Assembly (NCBI GenBank): GCA_020740775.1
Contig: JAHEWK010000009.1
Location: forward strand, 1,240,001-1,304,000
Direction of reading: 5' to 3'
Length of the DNA stretch: 64,000 nucleotides
From: Ilyonectria destructans
Lineage: Eukaryota; Ascomycota; Sordariomycetes; Hypocreales; Nectriaceae
Shown: in pieces, positions 10,897 through 21,012 of the stretch
How the letters are laid out: each line of letters opens with the position of its first letter
Position numbering within the stretch: the first letter of the stretch is position 1
Translations under genes and position numbers: made by a program
The notes under the pieces: model-generated
What the model saw: the letters and a program-made list of their open reading frames with translations, nothing else
The model's database searches: none
What the model was told of the DNA's origin: nothing

Positions 10897-11865
10897 TCAT
10901 CGGAATATCATGGAAGGGTCCACGGTTACATCCTGGTACGAATGACTGATTGCTGAAAGGCATGTTAGCCATTGGGGGTCCAAACAAGAAAAGCCCGATG
11001 TCGTAGTACCGGAAGCAATATCCGCCGTCGCAGGTACGCAGCCAATTTTGTTTCCGTATGATCTTAAAGCCCACTCGTTTAGCGATTGACTGTCCATATC
11101 CTTGTCGCAGATGAATGGTGGTTCGTGCACCGAGAACTCTAATGACGGATCGATCTGACAAAGATCAAAGAATTCCCCAGAAAAGCCTTCATAGATGCTC
11201 GTGCAGTAGAATTGGTCGTTGGTGGCTACATCGCCAACGGATGAAAGGAACCCGGTCGATACATCGCAAATATCGTTCCCGTAGGCTTGGGCATTAAGGG
11301 TGAGTTCATCGGATAATGAAAAGAGCTCGGTCGATACATCGCAACCATCCATCCCATGGGACAGCCCATTCAGAGCTATTCCTTCAGGAAATGGAAGCAA
11401 TTCGGACGGGTGATCTATCATGACTAAATCGAAATGAGAATCTGTTCTTTGCAGGGGGTTGGAGGAGATAATGCTTGCCGACGAAGGAATCGACATAGCT
11501 GCGACGGGCACAGCTATGTCTGAGGATTGGCCACAGAAAGGGCGAGTAATTTCTGCAGCCTTGTCCTCGAATCTTGTCACTCCCCATACATGACGAGCGA
11601 TGTAGGGAGGACTGTCCGAGCCCTTGGATTGTCGTGTCATCGCAGCTTCGGCGCCACCTGAGGGAGAGCGCCCAAGTCGGTGCGCCGGAGGTGATGACGT
11701 GTCTGAAGAGCTTCGGCTGGATTGCCCACGGTATCCGTTGGCTTTGGGTTCGCCTTGTCGCTTGTTGGCTCTCAGTTTCCGTTGCGAGTCGGCGAGTTGA
11801 GCGCGCCTGCGAGCGACCCTCTCCTCTGGACTGAGATTCAGTGTTGGTCGACCCCTCTTTGCCAT
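10897..11865 (-). CDS. bZIP-like transcription factor
   Basis: ATG at 11865. The protein opens with a basic region, RGRPTLNLSPEERVARRRAQ and then LADSQRKLRANKR (about residues 4-37), close to the NxxAQxxxRxR core of fungal bZIP proteins found in secondary-metabolite clusters. No regular leucine zipper follows. The next 280 residues are Ser/Asp-rich and acidic, with a repeated phrase (CDVSTELFSLSDELTLNAQAY versus CDVSTGFLSSVGDVATNDQFY), suggesting an internal duplication or activation region. The unspliced frame stops at 10897, but a good donor (GTACCT near 11043), branch (GGCTAAC) and acceptor (TTTCAG) suggest a different spliced C-terminus. End uncertain. Neighbours suggest a regulator of the 10-17 kb group. 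Confidence 0.6.
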   Translation of the reverse strand: MAKRGRPTLNLSPEERVARRRAQLADSQRKLRANKRQGEPKANGYRGQSSRSSSDTSSPPAHRLGRSPSGGAEAAMTRQSKGSDSPPYIARHVWGVTRFEDKAAEITRPFCGQSSDIAVPVAAMSIPSSASIISSNPLQRTDSHFDLVMIDHPSELLPFPEGIALNGLSHGMDGCDVSTELFSLSDELTLNAQAYGNDICDVSTGFLSSVGDVATNDQFYCTSIYEGFSGEFFDLCQIDPSLEFSVHEPPFICDKDMDSQSLNEWALRSYGNKIGCVPATADIASGTTTSGFSCLDPQWLTCLSAISHSYQDVTVDPSMIFR

Positions 11866-12813
11866 TCTGATGGAGAAGTGTGTGCCAAAGCACGTGTCAG
11901 GCGAGGCTTTGCTTCAGAGAGGGTGGCTATTGAGCAACAAAATGATGGATGATGAGTGCGCGTTGGATGCTTGGAAATGATGAAAGATTCAGGACGACTC
12001 ACCTCAGACCGGTACTAGCGGACCTCCACACGGATGACTAGCGATACAGTACGAACTATACTTCAGACTGTAATATTTCTTACCCTGCAACTCAGAGATA
12101 TTATTTATCCCGTCTCATCAGTAGCGAAACGATCCTTCTATTACCCTCTTTTAAAACAACCAAGTACCAAATAGGGCGTAATATTTAGATGCCAATGTTT
12201 CTTTTGTTGTTAAACTGCCTATAAGTACCAGCTGTTCATTTGCCTAGTTCACTTGCAGGTCGTCGCTTATCTAGCCATGGAAATAGATAACACTGTACTG
12301 CGTCCGAGCGGAGATCTAGAGAAGTGGAGAAGCCATCCGCTTAACCCATTCCATGAATTAATGTTGACAGCGCCCTTTGCCTGTTTGAATATTTGTTGAC
12401 AGAAGGCTATCTGCGGCTTTTCGGTCACCGACTTACCGAGATTTTTTGTGAACAAGGAGTTTGTCATGTAGTCTTCTGGGGATCGCTCACCTTTCGGATT
12501 AATTGTGTACGCGCGTCTGTGTGATTTCCCCTTCTATTACTAACTCTGACAATTTAAAACACCATTGCTTTTTAGAACCCGATGTCTCTCCTTGTCTTTA
12601 GGCTAGGGTAGTTCGCCCGTTTTTGATGAGCAAGAACGTCAAGAGAACGGGTAGCGCGAACACGCGGCGTCGTTCACTTCGAGAATCGGTTGAAGCTCTA
12701 GGGTAAATGGCCCTTTCCCCGTCCCCTCCGCCGGCAGCGCTAACAACACTCAATGACGTCAAATATGTGTTTCTGGCCCTATAGCAAATTATATGGATAA
12801 TTGAACAATTGTA
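11866..12813. other. Intergenic, upstream of the bZIP-like gene
   Basis: 0.95 kb without a supportable gene. Partly AT-rich (about 12060-12260). It separates the bZIP start from the aminotransferase remnant. Confidence 0.45.
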
Positions 12814-13561
12814 TCATGCTAATGGAAGACTGCAACTGTCGTTAGACAAAGTAAAGCTAACCGTAGTAGTTGCACGTAGTAGGGGCACACGGTCAGTATT
12901 ACCCCAGTGGATTGTATGAAAAGAGATATTTGTGGGGTCGATTGCCAAACAGGACACAAAAGGGACTGGGGCAGGCTCCGTGTCCACGGTGTTATCCCAG
13001 ACTGAAAGGGCGTAAAGTTCGTCACAAATAAGGTGGATTTTGTACTTTTCGCAGAGTCGCATTAGACCCACCAGTGCATCGCGTGTGTAGCAACGACCGG
13101 CCGGGTTATGTGGGTTGCAAAGCATTAAAGCTGAAATTGGCGTTCCAGATTCTCGAGATTGTAACAGCGCAGCTTCGTACCTTTCTACAGCGTCGATTGC
13201 GAACGGGTCAGTGGACCCAAAAGGAACTGGTACCACATTGACACTGGTTCGGAGACCTATACTGGCGACAAAGCCCGGCAGTATGGTTGGCCGAGTAGGA
13301 TACCCTCGCCGGTGTTTGCAATGGCCCAAGACAAGTCCTTGATCGAAGAGCTGCACCCATTTGTGACTGTGACGTGCGTTGCAGCGATTTCGGTGACTCC
13401 GTGCAAGTGTTTGATCAAGAAGCGTGCTATAGCGACCTTGAGGCGATTTGATCCGGTTGTGCCGTCGCCATAGGTAAGATCTCGAAGTGTAAAGGTAAAA
13501 CTGTCCGTTGTGTGCTTGATGAAAGACTCATAGACGTAAGCTGCGTGGATGAGGGATAGGC
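12814..13561 (-). pseudogene. ACC-synthase-like (GliI-type) aminotransferase, frameshifted and truncated
   Basis: Fold-type I PLP aminotransferase of the 1-aminocyclopropane-1-carboxylate synthase-like group, which includes the gliotoxin-cluster enzyme GliI. The first frame reads LTYGDGTTGSNRLKVAIARF and on to VTNGCSSSIKDLSWA and LLGQPYC. It then breaks at a run of three Gs (13274-13276 on the plus strand). One more G would restore GFVASIGLRTS and the rest: the NPHNPAGRCY motif, and the cofactor Asp in HLICDELYALSVW. Homology stops after ALAIDPTN, so the PLP-binding lysine region and the whole C-terminal domain are missing. The N-terminal 20-30 residues are also not seen. It cannot encode an active enzyme. 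A sequencing error could explain the G run but not the lost C-terminus. Confidence 0.75.
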
Positions 13562-13981
13562 GGGAGAGAACTCGCTAGAAGTCAGCCCATCTCTGAATCA
13601 CTTGCGATAAAATCCCATGTTTGTTAGTAGATGAATTATTGTTGACCAGCAGTGCTTCGAGCCCCCACATGTCAACAAAAATCCCGTTTGCGTTAACGAA
13701 ATTAACCTGCTATGGATATAAAATCACCCCCATTAATTAAGTTCCTGCTCGGTATGGATGTAGCGGATTTGATTTTTTATTGTTGACAGCACAGGTGTGT
13801 GGTAAGCAAACAAAACCTGGTGTCGCCTACTGGGCTCCATAGCAGCACAGTTAAAATGATGCATTCCACCACAACTGGTCTATGTCTCTTCCATCGATTC
13901 ATCTCCAACTCAACGGTTACATTTTCAATCCAACCTTCCTTGGCGATATTTTTGTCAGCTAAGCCCCAATCACCACCAACA
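13562..13981. other. Intergenic between the aminotransferase remnant and the MFS gene
   Basis: Divergent arrangement. The MFS frame is open upstream of 13982 and includes an earlier ATG (about 13857), but the upstream residues do not resemble the family start. Confidence 0.4.
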
Positions 13982-15450
13982 ATGAAGCGCAGAGCTGACC
14001 CTGAACATGGCTGCACCATCAGCCAGCCAGAGAGCGAGCATACAAAATCAGCGTGGTTTACCGTTGCTGGGTCATTTCTGGTTTACTTTGTATCTTTCGG
14101 ATACATGAATAGCTTTGGTTACTTCCAGGATTACTATATCCAGAACGACCTCGCTGAATTCTCACCGTCCATTATCTCGCTTATTGGTTCAATGCAGCTT
14201 GGATTAATGCTGATCGTGGGTCCTGTCTCTGGCACACTCTTTGACGCTTACGGGATTAAGTGGCTGTACATAACTGCTGCTGTAGGATCCATTGTCTCAT
14301 GCATTGGCCTTTCGTTTGCGCAGCCGGGGCAGATCTGGCAGTATTTCCTCAGTCAAGTAAGTTAAGCCATTCCAAATGACTATGAGCAGATCTAATGTAT
14401 CGAATCACTAGGGCGTATTATTTGGTCTCACGGTCCCATTTGGAACCTCTGTCGCACTTCCAGTTGTTGGCCAACATTTCAGACAAAACCGTGCCCTCGC
14501 CATGGGTATTGTAGCGGGTGGAAGCAGCGTGGGAGGGGGATGTTTGCCAATTATGTTTTCACATCTCGTCCCTCGGATCGGATTTGCATGGTCACTACGT
14601 GTTGCAGCGTTAATCATGTTGATCTTTTACGGGATAGCTGCCTTTATCTCGACACAAAAGCTGCCCGCGAAACCGCTCAAGTCCGCTCGACAAATTATTG
14701 ACTTTGGTGGCTTTCGCGACATCCGATATACTACATTAGCGTTGGCGAATGTGGTTGGTAACTTTGGTCTTTACGTTCCCTTCTACTACATAGGTAAGCT
14801 CGCTTGGAATAGTATTGGATTCACTTTCTGACATTTCCTAGAGCCGTACATTGCCGTCAATTTCGACGGGTCTAGTGTTAGCAGTTACCTACTTCCCATT
14901 ATCAATGGGTCTAGCTTCTTTGGCCGAATAATGTGAGTCCTCGCCATTTAATTTCCGAAGTTTGAACTGCCTCTAACATAACTGACAGAGGTGGATATAC
15001 GGCTGATCGCATCGGTGGACTTAATCTTTTATATGCTCTCACAACCGTCTCGGGTTGTTTATGCCTCACAATGTGGCTTCTTGCTTCCAGTATTGGCATC
15101 GTCGTGAGCTTCGTTTGTTTATATGGTAAGAATTGAACCCCATTCTGACAGACTGAATTATGCTAACGATACTAGGATTCTGTTCCGGAATCTTTATCAG
15201 TGTCATGTCACCAGTTACATCGCGTTTGTCGCCCGATGACAAGATTGGTGCGCGGCTCGGCGCATTTTCAGCTTGGGGTGCGATTGGGGTCTTCACAGGG
15301 ACTCCTATTGCCGGATCCTTCTTGCAGAACAACAAACCAAGCGAATACACCAATCTGATTATCTACACGGGGGTCTGTATGACAGTTTCGGGTGGATTAA
15401 TGTTTGTAACCAGATTACTATGCGACAGGAATTTAAGAAAGAAGTGGTAG
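13982..15450 (+). CDS. MFS transporter, monocarboxylate-transporter (MCT) type
   Basis: Five exons: 13982-14356, 14412-14793, 14842-14932, 14989-15125 and 15176-15450, with four introns of 48-56 bp and good donors. The protein has about 420 aa. After a short hydrophilic N-terminus, TM1 begins AWFTVAGSFLVYFVSFGYMNSFGYFQDYY, the usual opening of fungal MCT-like porters. LAMGIVAGGSSVGGGCLPIM marks the central TM region, GGYTADRIGG is the loop motif after TM8, and FCSGIFISVMSPVTSRL is the late-TM block. Twelve TM segments are expected. MCT porters move monocarboxylates or are associated with natural-product clusters. Its neighbours (aminotransferase remnant, bZIP, flavin reductase) favour the latter, which is inference. 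Confidence 0.85.
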
Positions 15451-16005
15451 TATAGATGGGGACTCTACTTTTATAAGAGATCATGGCAGACTCTGATGAG
15501 ATGGTGGAATCGATGAATTATGGTAACACAATTCCGCCCAAAGCTTTGATGATAGAATTTCTCTTTAATTATTCGACACACTTCTGCTGGAGTTCGTTCG
15601 CATTTTACCCGCATTCGTTATGACTTGTCAAAGAACTTAACTCAGATGACCCAAATCACTACAATGATATCAAAAGCTCGGTAGGGGGAGCGCTGTTAGA
15701 TCGGAGATCTAGTTTGCGAACTAATATTGTGATATCGTGCCCCGCAAAGATAGTTGAGAAACCCCAACCTGCAATGTACTTTTCTAGATCAGAAGGCCCA
15801 CTAATATGATGCCTCACGGGAAGACTAATTGGATAGTTGTATTTGCCGACTTCAACTGCCGCATTCATTCCCATGGAGACTTACCGAGGTAACTTTATGC
15901 CTTTACACATATTAAGAAAAGCACGGCTTCTTCAGTGTTGTTCGGAGTCAGGCTATCTATAATCTGATTTGACAAGAAATAATCCATTGGTCTGCAACTG
16001 AAAAC
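15451..16005. other. Intergenic, 0.55 kb
   Basis: No gene recognised on either strand. Confidence 0.45.
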
Positions 16006-16891
16006 ATGGTCTTCTACCAACCGGGAAAGACGGAGCATGGGCTCCCACATGATCCCTTCAAGGTTAGACCTCCTAGTCCTACCTACATTCCATGCAGGCG
16101 AGCAACCCTAATCAGCTCAGGCTTGCGTCGTCCCACGTCCTATAGGCTGGATTAGTACCGTTAGCCCTACTACAGGGAACAGTCCAAACGCCAATGCGAC
16201 CCCAATCGCAAACCTTGCGCCATACTCGCAGTTCAACAACCTTACGTTTGACCCACCATACGTCATGTTTTCCGCAAATCAAACATTCACTGCTGAACGA
16301 AAAGACACAGTGCGTAACGCTGAAGCTACCGGTGTTTTCTGCTGGCAACTCGCTACGTATCCGCTCCGGGAAGCCGTCAATATCACCGCCGAGCAAACCC
16401 CGTACGGCGTCGACGAATTTGAGCGAGCCGGCCTTGAGAAAGTGTGGTCTACATGCTTAGAGATTCCTGTCCCAATGGTGAAAGACAGTCCTGTGAGGTT
16501 TGAATGTGAATATTACACCACGCTTCGACTGCCAGGTAACCCCCCGATGGGCACTGTCGATGTAGTTATTGGGAAGGTTGTTGGTAAGTACTTCCACCGC
16601 CCTAGCTAGATGAATAGCTATGGCAAGAGACTACAAGACCCATTCTGACTACGTTTTATAGGCATTCATATCTCCGATTCTGTTCTGACGAACGGTCTCA
16701 TTGATATGTCCAAAACACAACCCATAGCCCGCTGTGGCTACTTTGAGTATGCTAGAATTACCGAAAAGTTTGAGATGATTATCCCTGGTAATAAAGCAAC
16801 GTTGTTCGGTTTGGAGGGAAGTGTCAAGCAGCATAAAGAGTTCAGTGAAACAGGAAAGGTACATGATGAGGACGAATCCAGGCCGTCTTAA
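16006..16891 (+). CDS. Flavin-reductase-like FMN-binding protein
   Basis: Three exons: 16006-16062, 16121-16583 and 16662-16891. Splicing joins HGLPHDPFK to ACVVPRPIGWISTVSPTTG, the typical FMN split-barrel flavin reductase start, followed by NLAPYSQFNNLTFDPPYVMF and a domain-II block FECEYYTTLRLPG...VDVVIGKVVGIHI. The C-terminus contains PIARCGYFEYARITEKFEM. Length is about 249 aa. Such proteins use FMN and NAD(P)H and may act as reductase components or independent oxidoreductases. The intron 16063-16120 is needed to restore the VVPRPIGW motif, which validates the model. It lies close behind the MFS carrier on the same strand. Confidence 0.85.
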
Positions 16892-17293
16892 ATATGGAGT
16901 ACTGGTTTCAACGGTAAATATGATTTCTAAATCTCAGGGAGAAGCGCGGCTCATCATGCGGTGAACATACAGATCCTATTGTCCGACTCAAGGGACCTCG
17001 CTCAGCTTTCCAGGGCCTCTTGATGCAATGTTAACTTGGTAACCATGAATGCAGGAGGCCATCTGTGAGAGTAGGGGTTTCCTCTCGTGTCATTTAATCC
17101 ACTACTCCCTTGTTCCTATTTCTACGTTAGACTTCGTTCTGCTTGACAAACGTGGGCCGTCTGTCGACTGTCAATCGATTTGTGCGTAGTGAGAATATGA
17201 GAAAGAAGTGGCAACAGATGAATGTTTTTTTATGTTGGAAATTGATCTAACATTGGACCCTAGTAGCCTAGCCACTCAATGTGATAATGTTGT
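16892..17293. other. Intergenic, convergent 3' regions
   Basis: No gene recognised. Confidence 0.5.
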
Positions 17294-18163
17294 TCAACTG
17301 TCGCGCGGCTTTATCCAAGTGATCGTCTCCCCATCCCCCAAATACTGATTTCGCACATCCATATTCTGCAGCTCAGCATCTAACGCCAGCTCCTTGATGT
17401 CCATGATGACCTCCGCGGAAGGCTGTGCCCTGGCGGCTCCCACTATCTCAGCCGAATTGTCGTTCGGTGCGATGCTCAAGTGTTTTGTCAGAGCCAGAGG
17501 ATATGCCGTGTCATCGACGAGCTTTACCACGCTGATGGCAAACACGGCCGTCGTCAGCACTACCCTCGAATGAATCATGTTTGTGGTGTCTGATGCGTCT
17601 GCGTCTGGGGCCGGGTTCACGCGGCCGTGCATACTGAGATTCAAGACCATTCGCGATTTCCTCGGGGCGTTCCTCGTGGAGGTGATAGACGGGTCGTGTG
17701 CAGTCTTGACTCCAGTTACCATGTAAACTGGCTTGTTGTTGGATGTCCTCAGGTATTCTTGGACTCCGGGTGACTGAAATGCTTTCACATAATCCTCCGT
17801 CGTTGGAGTGAAGGAGATGGTCTCGATTCGTTTGAAACAGTACCTCATGTGCTGCGTGCTCCGATGGCCTGACCAACCTTCACCGAACGGTCCAAGATTA
17901 AGAAGCCTCCATCCAGCAAACTCTCCTCCGTTTGCAATCTTAGATCTTGATGCACAGAACTTATTTTCATGGTGACAGTGAAGCCGAGATTGAGCGATGG
18001 CTGGCTCGTCGTCCTGATTCAGGGGGTTGAGGCTGTCGAAGTCGTCCACAATGGTACCGAGAGTGAAGCGCCCAGCTGGCGCAGGCGGCTCAAAGTTGGG
18101 AAGAATGTGATAGGTTGGCCTATCGGGATCTAGTCTCAGAGCAGGGCCTTGAAATCCTGCCAT
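17294..18163 (-). CDS. Uncharacterised fungal family protein
   Basis: Single exon, 289 aa, ATG at 18163. The N-terminus reads MAGFQGPALRLDPDRPTYHI and LPNFEPPAPAGRFTLGTIVDD, followed by FDSLNPLNQDD. A middle block has CFKRIETISFTPTTEDYVKAF and KPVYMVTGVKTAHDPS. From memory, this arrangement (PTYHILPNFEPPAP, LGTIVDD, SLNPLN, YMVTG) recurs in many filamentous ascomycetes as an unassigned, often multi-copy family. No TM segment, signal peptide or catalytic motif is visible. The C-terminal part here is short and contains a mild hydrophobic stretch. Function unknown. Confidence 0.7.
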   Translation of the reverse strand: MAGFQGPALRLDPDRPTYHILPNFEPPAPAGRFTLGTIVDDFDSLNPLNQDDEPAIAQSRLHCHHENKFCASRSKIANGGEFAGWRLLNLGPFGEGWSGHRSTQHMRYCFKRIETISFTPTTEDYVKAFQSPGVQEYLRTSNNKPVYMVTGVKTAHDPSITSTRNAPRKSRMVLNLSMHGRVNPAPDADASDTTNMIHSRVVLTTAVFAISVVKLVDDTAYPLALTKHLSIAPNDNSAEIVGAARAQPSAEVIMDIKELALDAELQNMDVRNQYLGDGETITWIKPRDS

Positions 18164-18962
18164 GTTTGAAGTGTTGAAACGACGGCGGACAAGTCAGCAG
18201 CTGGCGTGACAGATCTAAGCCTGATGGCTGGTGATCATCGAAACAGCGCAATTTGATCCTAACCCCGCATCTTGTATCAGGTGATCACTCGAGTTTCCAT
18301 CAGGCTCCAACAGCTTCGCCCAAAGTTCGGTGGCGGTTAGGGACATCTATCTTGTGTTACAGTGGCGGGGACAGGTGACGAAGTGACTGGCTCATCTTCC
18401 TCGGGCTGGCTACGCTTGTCCGAATCAGAGATTTAGTATTGATCGTTGCTTTTTCCAGATTTGTCAGCCCGGAAATACGAGAACAGTCGGCGCAGCCTCG
18501 TTGGGGAGGTACTGCATTTCTGATATGGCAGAAGCAATGTGCTGAAGTGAGAACAGAATTTCGCCACTTCCCTACCTGTTGCCAGATACAAATTCAGATA
18601 CGACACTAAATTGGATGGACTGACCTCTTCCAGCTGTCCACATTGTACCGTATTGAAAGCAATTTCGACAATATCTTTCCTAGATCGAGTTGAAAATTTA
18701 GAGAAGTGCATCTTCGCTTTGTCTCAAACGGCTTCCCGCAACTGCACGTCCAATTGGTGGCCTGTCGATGCCTCAGCACCTCTTGCATGTACTAGCACTT
18801 CGCATTCAGAACCAGTTACTCCGAGCTCTCGGACTCGGAATAATCATTGTAAATCCGAACTACAACACTGCAGCCTGATTTCGTGCGGGGGCTGACTTTT
18901 CTCCTCTGCAACACTCCAGTCTCACCATAGTTGTAACATTGCGAGAGAATTCACCACTTAAG
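18164..18962. other. Intergenic, 0.8 kb
   Basis: Promoter side of the family protein. No supportable gene. Small open frames near 18433-18895 on both strands overlap each other and look non-coding. Confidence 0.4.
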
Positions 18963-19228
18963 ATGGAGAAACACGCTCATGAGCACTTTGAATCTCTGAG
19001 AGCTCCCGATACCGATGCTGTGAGCGACAAGCTACGGGATATCCGGGAGAGCGCCCTGTATGTGTCGCAAGACACCATCAAACATGCGACAGAACCCCAA
19101 ATCCAGTTCCTTAAAACAGCCAGGTACTGGCAATGTGTATTCTCTATGATGCCCTTCAATGTTTGGATAGAGTATCTGGCTAATAAGTGTAGTGTGGTTG
19201 TCACGACGGTTGGTTCTCCGTCGCGTTG
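18963..19228 (+). CDS. Possible small hypothetical protein
   Basis: ATG at 18963 opens a hydrophilic stretch (MEKHAHEHFESLRAPDTDAV, then SDKLRDIRESALYVSQDTIK) with coding-like composition. A GTACTG donor after KTA, a GGCTAAT branch and a GTGTAG acceptor could remove 57 bp and end at the TAG before 19235. No family recognised. It may be a fragment or non-coding. Confidence 0.25.
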
Positions 19229-19735
19229 GTAGACAATTGCCCAACGTGCCTCGCCTATCGTTGCGAGAACTGTCAATATACTGCAGGATGATATAAGGCA
19301 CATCTTGTTAGATGGCCGGGTGCAGACACACTGCATTTAGCTAGCTATGCTCTCTGAGCCGAATCTCAATGGTTTAATTCTTATTTATATTCAATATGCA
19401 GTCTTTAAATTTCAACGCCTACCGCATCTGGCAGGTTCATAGCTGGCGGCCTATCTATGTATCAAGGAACCGGCATTCTAATGTCTTGAAATGAATATGA
19501 CCGTTAGTCTTTTGAAACAGCAACGAATCTTTTCCTCGCTTAGCATACAAGCTTGGTTGTTTAAGTTTTCTGATCTTTTGGTGGAAAACCTTTGCTCTCA
19601 ACGCCCTGAGCGCTCGCGGCCTTAATTAACTAAGTTTCTGAACAATAGAGCACTCACCTGACAAGCATATAAAGGTCTGGGCGCTATAATTCATTTCTTT
19701 AGATATTTCCGCCAAGTTTTATGCAGTTTTATGCA
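19229..19735. other. Intergenic, AT-rich
   Basis: No gene recognised. AT-rich between about 19370 and 19740. Confidence 0.4.
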
Positions 19736-20385
19736 TCACCGTAAGCTAGCCGTCCGAATCACAACCCTTTCTGATATGTTGAGGATATAGAGAAGCATAT
19801 ATCCACAGTTGTCAAGGTAGTCGATAGGCTCTGTTCCGCCATATTCGATATAAGCCTGAATCTCCAGGATTCCATCCCTACTCGGTTGACCAAACGCCTC
19901 TGGGCTCATCGTCACGAGTCGTAGACGCACGCCGGTGCCAGAAAGCCGAGGAAGGATGATGAGGTGAAGATGGCTAGATCAATGCTAGGAAGAATGGCGA
20001 GGCATTGTATCTCGCTACCCCGACCAACAAAACCGACTTTCGAGCTCGCCTTTTCGTAACGACACTTCATCACTGCTCGTGATTGCTTGCAAGCTGTCCA
20101 CATACCTGCGTCTATCAGATATGAGGATTTGTTGCCCCCTATTCGCGAGGGTGGTCTATTTGACACGGAGAGGGGGGTTTGAGACATCACAAGGTTGGCG
20201 CAGTAGGCTTCGCGATTAAGGTGAAAGCTTAAGAAGTGTTGGTGTGGAAAGAGTGGTTTGCCCTCGGAGAAAAGGTGCACGTCCGGCAAGTCGGTATTTC
20301 GTACTGCGTTGTCTCATATCAGGTTTCGGAGTTCGCCTGGGAGTCTGGGGAAGAGATGGAAGGTCGACTCTAAACCCTTGTTCAT
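19736..20385 (-). pseudogene. 2EXR-domain protein, broken
   Basis: ATG at 20385 starts MNKGLESTFHLFPRLPGELR and NLI, then an in-frame TGA (20314-20316) stands where the 2EXR consensus (F-P-x-LP-x-ELR-x-x-IW) has Trp. Translation then continues as DNAVRNTDLPDVHLFSEGK and on through YLIDAGMWTACKQSRAVM, the second conserved block of 2EXR proteins (W-x-x-C-R/K-x-SR). Near 19950 the frame stops again (CVYDS then TGA), while a different frame supplies LRLVTMSPEAFGQPSRDGI and IEYGGTEPIDYLDNCGYMLL to a TGA at 19736. One nonsense change and one frame change therefore make this a pseudogene. 2EXR proteins have no well-defined function. Confidence 0.65.
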
Positions 20386-21012
20386 GGGGTGTCCAGTATC
20401 TTCTTGGGGAGTCCTTGCCCACAGGAAAACAAAATCTAGGCGTCGATGCACCTAAACAGTTTCACCTATTATGTCGAACGTGGGTCGGGAGAGTCGGAAA
20501 GATCGGCAAAGAGGTTTCGTAGAGAGTGATGATGCAAAAGAGAGCTGAGAAATTCATCGAGAGACTGAAGCGGTTTTATTTCCCTTGCAGATGAAATTAA
20601 GAGTGCCTAACAAACAGGCGAGCAAGTGCTTTCAGGCAAGCCACGGAGTGTTTGTCAAACACGGGGAGGCAAATTATACACTTGACTCAATCAGTGATTC
20701 ATTGATGCATCTAGTTTCCCAGAGCTTGCGTCTGTCACATAAGTTAAGTGGCCAAGTTCCACAATCCACTGTCATTCATTTCACCAATAGAGACATTAAA
20801 TTTATGCACAGTGACGGAAGAACAAAGACAGTTAAATGTGGCGGTTTCCTGTCTCCATCCGCTTTGTTTAATGGAGACCATTGTCAGTGCCAAGTGGTGG
20901 TAATTGAATGAGAAGTCCAGTGCGATTTAGAGCCGCACTAGACTAAAAATAATCACATGAAGTTTCTACCATTTACCATCATCCACAGTTTCCCGCTGTC
21001 CTCTCTGTCGCA
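20386..21012. other. Intergenic, 0.63 kb
   Basis: Holds an open frame of about 106 codons (20591-20911, plus) without family features. I do not support it as a gene. Confidence 0.35.

Noticed and set aside
20591..20911. 106-codon open frame, plus strand
   Set aside because: No homology-like motif, low-complexity Ser/His content, and no promoter or splice evidence.
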